DNA from: Nageia nagi
Lineage: Eukaryota > Pinophyta
Reading direction: 5' to 3'
DNA length: 64,000 nt
NCBI GenBank assembly: GCA_050084985.1
Contig: JBITNC010000001.1
Location: 178,932,001-178,996,000, forward strand
Positions 60,350 to 64,000 of this stretch are shown piece after piece. The notes under the pieces were generated by a model that saw nothing but the letters and a program-made list of their open reading frames with translations, was not told where the DNA came from and ran no database searches. Within the stretch, counting starts at the first letter, position 1. The number at the start of each line of letters is the position of its first letter. Both the position numbers and the translations under genes were made by a program.

Positions 60350-63300
60350 ATAAATAGCTCAACAAGGTAGAGAAGTTCCAAGTTTCATTAATTTAGAAGA
60401 AACAAATAGAACTAGTTTATATTTGCTACAACAAGTTCTACATCATGAATCAAATATTGCACCATTGCTTCAAGAAATGTATCTAAAAGATTTTGAAACT
60501 AATCCAATTCAAGAATATTTTGAAAAAGAAAATATTGAAAGACTTAATACAACATAAGGCACATATACGGAGCATGATCTTATGTTGATAGAAGCTAGAA
60601 TAAAATTAACTCAATTACATATACCTCAAGCTTCTCCTCATGTTCATAGTCTTTCTACATGTAGTACTCATTATGATTTAGATGAATTACCTTTAGAATC
60701 ATCTATACAAATTCCAAATGAATTAAAACTCCCATCGAGTACACATATAATTGACCCTGTATTGGAAAAGGGAGTGTAAACCAAAATATGTAAAATTTAA
60801 GAAATATTTATTGGATGGTTCATTTGTTCTTTCCTATGTTAGATGATCAAATTATATACCATCAACAATTTCAAGAGAGATGCAAGACATGTATGATAAG
60901 GTATCTATACATACAACCAGTTCTATGTCACAAAATTTAGAAGGATTTACTTCATTTTATAATACTTATCAACTTTTGCAACCTGAACAAAACCCTTATA
61001 AGAATCTTGTTACATCAATAATGCACTTAGATTTGTAAATTGTTCCATTTAGAAAAATTATTAGAGTTACCAAAATCTAGTAGTAAACAATAAATGTTAC
61101 AACCAATTCCTCCATATATGCATACAAAGGAGAAAGCATTACCAAAACTTACATAAGAAGAGTTTCAACAAAATTTATAAGAATATGATCAAGCTTTATA
61201 AGCAAAAAAGGAACAAGAGTTAATTAAGTTTACTCAACAATATCCAATACCTTTTCAATAGATAGGAGATCCTTAAGTTGTATTACAAGCTTTTGATATT
61301 CAATAATAATTTTGATCTCAAATTCAAAATACATTAGGGATGATCCAACAATTCCAAATGCCATCACAAATACAATATAATTTAGGTATGCTACAAGAAA
61401 ATCAAAATCCTAAAACACCTAGATATGAGTATATATTGGATATGTCTCAACAAAGTCAAACTCCTATAAGACCACAAGTGCAAACATAAGGTCATGCAGT
61501 ATAGGTGTAACAAAAAGGAAAACAACCAATGTACCAAGAACAAGCCAGTATTGTTCATACAACAAGTTAGCCAATTCAAAGTACAATACTAGTACTACAA
61601 ACTCTAAAAACACAAACTTTAACATCACAAGCACAAAACATACAAGTAAATCCCTATTACAAATCAACACAAGGATTGGCTTTAAGTGATAAAACAAATC
61701 AACCACAAAATTTCATGTCTTATGTACAAAAAGGATAATTTATTTCTCAAACAATTTCTTTATAGCAAATGCCTCAACAAAAGAAGATTCAAACAATGCC
61801 ATATCAATATCAAACTTCATATCAACAACCATAAGTTTAGTTAAAATAACCTATATTTCAAAATAGGTATTTACCTATTCAAAAACTAAATCTACAAGTC
61901 ATTCAAACATCTCAAAATCAACAAGTGATTCCATAATTTCAACAACAATCATATACTCAACAACCAAATTAATAAACTATATATTATCCCTAAGTGCAAG
62001 GTAAATTACCAAATTATCAACTTATCACATAAATGGGTTAAAAGATAGAATATCAACCTATGATCCAACAATAACAACCATAGTATGTACAACAAACTTA
62101 TCAAATACCACAACCATTACAAGTAATGGGAACTTCACAACAAGTTCCTCAAACACCAATGGTAACTTATCAACAACCACAACAACAAGTTATTCCTTAT
62201 AATCAAGATTATTTTGGATTAATAATAGAAGCCTCCAAAGGATATCAAGAAGAAAATGATCCTAAAATTATTTCAACCAAAATTCAACCAAAAATGAGTA
62301 AAGAAGATAATGAGGTAACAAAACACTTAAAAGAGATAGAAGAAGTATTGCTTAAATAGAAAAGAGATAGCCTTTTATATGAGATAATCTGTAGTGAACC
62401 AATATATCCAAGTGTTCCAAAAAAGGATATACCTTATAAGTTTGAAATACTTAAAATTGAACATTTTAAAGGAAAATAAGATCCTTAATAACATTTACAA
62501 AAATTTAAGTATTCTAGTTATTTAATTGCCAATGATGATGCTTTAATGCTATGAATATTTTCTATGAAACTTTCTAGTCAAGGCATAGATTTGTATAATA
62601 GTTTGCTAGAATATAGTATTAAAACTTATTCTCAATTGGAAAACCTTTTTCTACAACATTTCAGGATTAATATTAAAGATAAAACTTTTATTATTGAAGA
62701 TTATAACAATTCCCTGATGAATCAATAAATGATTTCATTTTGTGATGGTAAGTAATTTTGACAAGCATGCCTTATACATTACCTCAAAAAGAATTAGTAA
62801 AATTATTTATTTAAATTTTCTTATGACCTATAGATAGCATGTTACTTATGCAACAACATAAAATGTTTGAAGATGCTATCTCTTAGGTAGTAGTAATCGA
62901 ACAAGTTAAAATTCAATATGGCAAAATAAAAGGTGAAAAATGAGAAGGATATGTAAAAACTAAGACACAAATAGATAAGGTGATGCTAGATAATAAATTA
63001 TCTATCCAAAAACAAAAATAATTAAATACAACCTTACAAAAAGATGAAGAGCCAAAATGATACCAAAAATTTGAAAGAGATACAAAACCTCCTAGGAATT
63101 TAACACGTTTATTCAAACCTCTTCAAGATATTTTAAAGAAAATGTTAGATAATAATTTAATAATATTACCTAAACTTAGATTAGATTAAATCAAAAATAA
63201 AAATACTAAGTGGTATAGAGAAAATGAATTTTGTAATTATCATTGATAAAAAGATCATGATACAAATCAATGTTGTTCATTGAAACATATGATCCAAGAT
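60350..63300 (+). pseudogene. gag (decayed) of a Tat-like Ty3/Gypsy element
   Basis: Starts with a leucine/glutamine-rich N-terminal region (FINLEETNRTSLYLLQQVLH, then EYFEKENIERL), open again at 60582-60779. A long glutamine-rich tract follows (about 61000-62230) in which CAA alternates with TAA and TAG stops. The capsid core comes next: PKKDIPYKFEILKIEHFKGK, SSYLIANDDALML, FLQHFRINIKDK. A zinc-knuckle block, ENEFCNYH-stop-KDHDTNQC, lies at 63226-63271. The same family as the minus-strand relic at 32.6-34.7 kb. Not functional. Confidence 0.75.
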
Positions 63301-63419
63301 TTAATTGATGAGGGAAAATTATAGGTAGATACCCCTTTTCCAAACCCTAATAAAGAATTAGGTATTTAACAAAATCCTCTTCCACATCATACCAATAATA
63401 TTTCATAGAATATAAATCA

Positions 63420-64000
63420 AGTAATACATAAATATGATCCAAATTACACAGGGTATGTTTCTATGATTAGTGTTACCACAAGAGCATAAAAAAGTTAAAA
63501 TAAACAAAATACAACAATGAATCAATAAAATGTAATGCCACAAATACCAAGACCTAAACATATTAAAGTGTTAGTCAATGGAGCATTACAACAATAATTA
63601 AATATATCATAATTTAAATTATCCATATTTGATTTGTTACAACAATCAAAAGATCATCGAGATGTGATGAATCATATTTAAAAAAAAATTGAGCTAGATA
63701 TTAATGATCCTGAAAGTTTTGCTACTCTTATAGGTAACATTGAACAAATTAAAAAACCAGCAATTACATTTTATGATCATGAAATTAAACATTGAAAAAC
63801 TTCATCTAGAATTGATCCACCATTAAACATTGTAGCAAATATTGATAGAAAGATGTTTAAACAAGTCTTAATTGATGAAGGATCTGTAATAAATATTATA
63901 TCTACAATTGCTTTCCAAAATCTAAATATTTCATTTTCACATATTAAGGCACCAAATTTACAATTAAAGGCTTTTAATGATGCCTTATGTCCAACAATTG
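63420..64000 (+). pseudogene. protease region (decayed), cut by the window end
   Basis: After KYDPNYTGYVSMISVTTRA the frame continues LSIFDLLQQSKDHRDVMNHI and PLNIVANIDRKMFKQVLIDE followed by GSVINII. The last is the retropepsin active-site loop, with D-E-G where D-N/S-G is usual. This arrangement is that of Tat-like elements. The rest of pol lies beyond base 64000. Confidence 0.7.

Noticed and set aside
1-64000. CRISPR array, operon, ribosome binding sites or prokaryotic mobile elements
   Set aside because: Nothing of the kind; all repeats found are tandem minisatellites or LTRs and the coding relics are plant retroelements.
1-64000. Organellar DNA insert, tRNA or rRNA genes
   Set aside because: I saw no organellar gene sequence or cloverleaf-like segment; the tRNA-Met complement at 5834-5845 is a primer binding site, not a gene.

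Overview
This is plant nuclear DNA, very AT-rich and poor in CpG, and it consists almost entirely of LTR retrotransposons in different stages of decay. I found no intact host gene, rRNA, tRNA, CRISPR array or prokaryotic feature. The retrotransposon types (Ty1/Copia-like with a tRNA-iMet primer site, Ty3/Gypsy chromovirus-like and Tat-like, plus a plant mobile domain frame) point to a land plant. The low gene density and the long, old, stop-ridden elements suggest a very large genome, possibly a gymnosperm. That last step is inference.

Layout. 1-6.8 kb: a decayed reading frame of unknown family is split by a young, structurally complete, non-autonomous Copia-like element on the minus strand (333-6164). 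It has 317-bp LTRs differing at three positions, the 5-bp duplication AAAAT, an iMet primer site and a polypurine tract. It encodes only the start of a Copia-type gag, which runs into an acidic, cysteine-rich frame. An 805-bp module carrying that fusion is present three times in tandem. 7.3-16.8 kb: an old plus-strand chromovirus-like Gypsy element with about 1.23-kb LTRs and recognisable gag, protease, RT, RNase H and integrase. 16.8-21.3 kb: AT-rich sequence with remains of a glutamine-rich minus-strand frame. 21.3-27.5 kb: an LTR element (duplication ATACT) carrying a decayed plant mobile domain frame antisense to its own polarity. 27.5-28.0 kb: a degenerate short tandem array. 32.6-34.7 kb: a minus-strand gag relic. 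37.5-41.1 kb: a minus-strand chromovirus RT-to-chromodomain relic, apparently split by a solo LTR. 44.6-52.3 kb: a minus-strand Tat-like Gypsy element (788-bp LTRs, duplication TAAAC) that has lost its RT core and has lysine at the integrase catalytic glutamate position. 52.6-57.9 kb: a chromovirus gag interrupted by a non-autonomous Copia-like element with repeat arrays inside it. 60.35-64.0 kb: gag and the start of protease of a plus-strand element of the same family as the 33-kb relic, cut by the window end.

The parts do not form a pathway. They record successive transposition, nested insertion, internal deletion and C-to-T type decay, seen most clearly as CAA/CAG glutamine codons turned into stops. 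The most interesting parts are the young non-autonomous element with its triplicated gag/acidic-cysteine module and the antisense plant mobile domain inside an LTR element.
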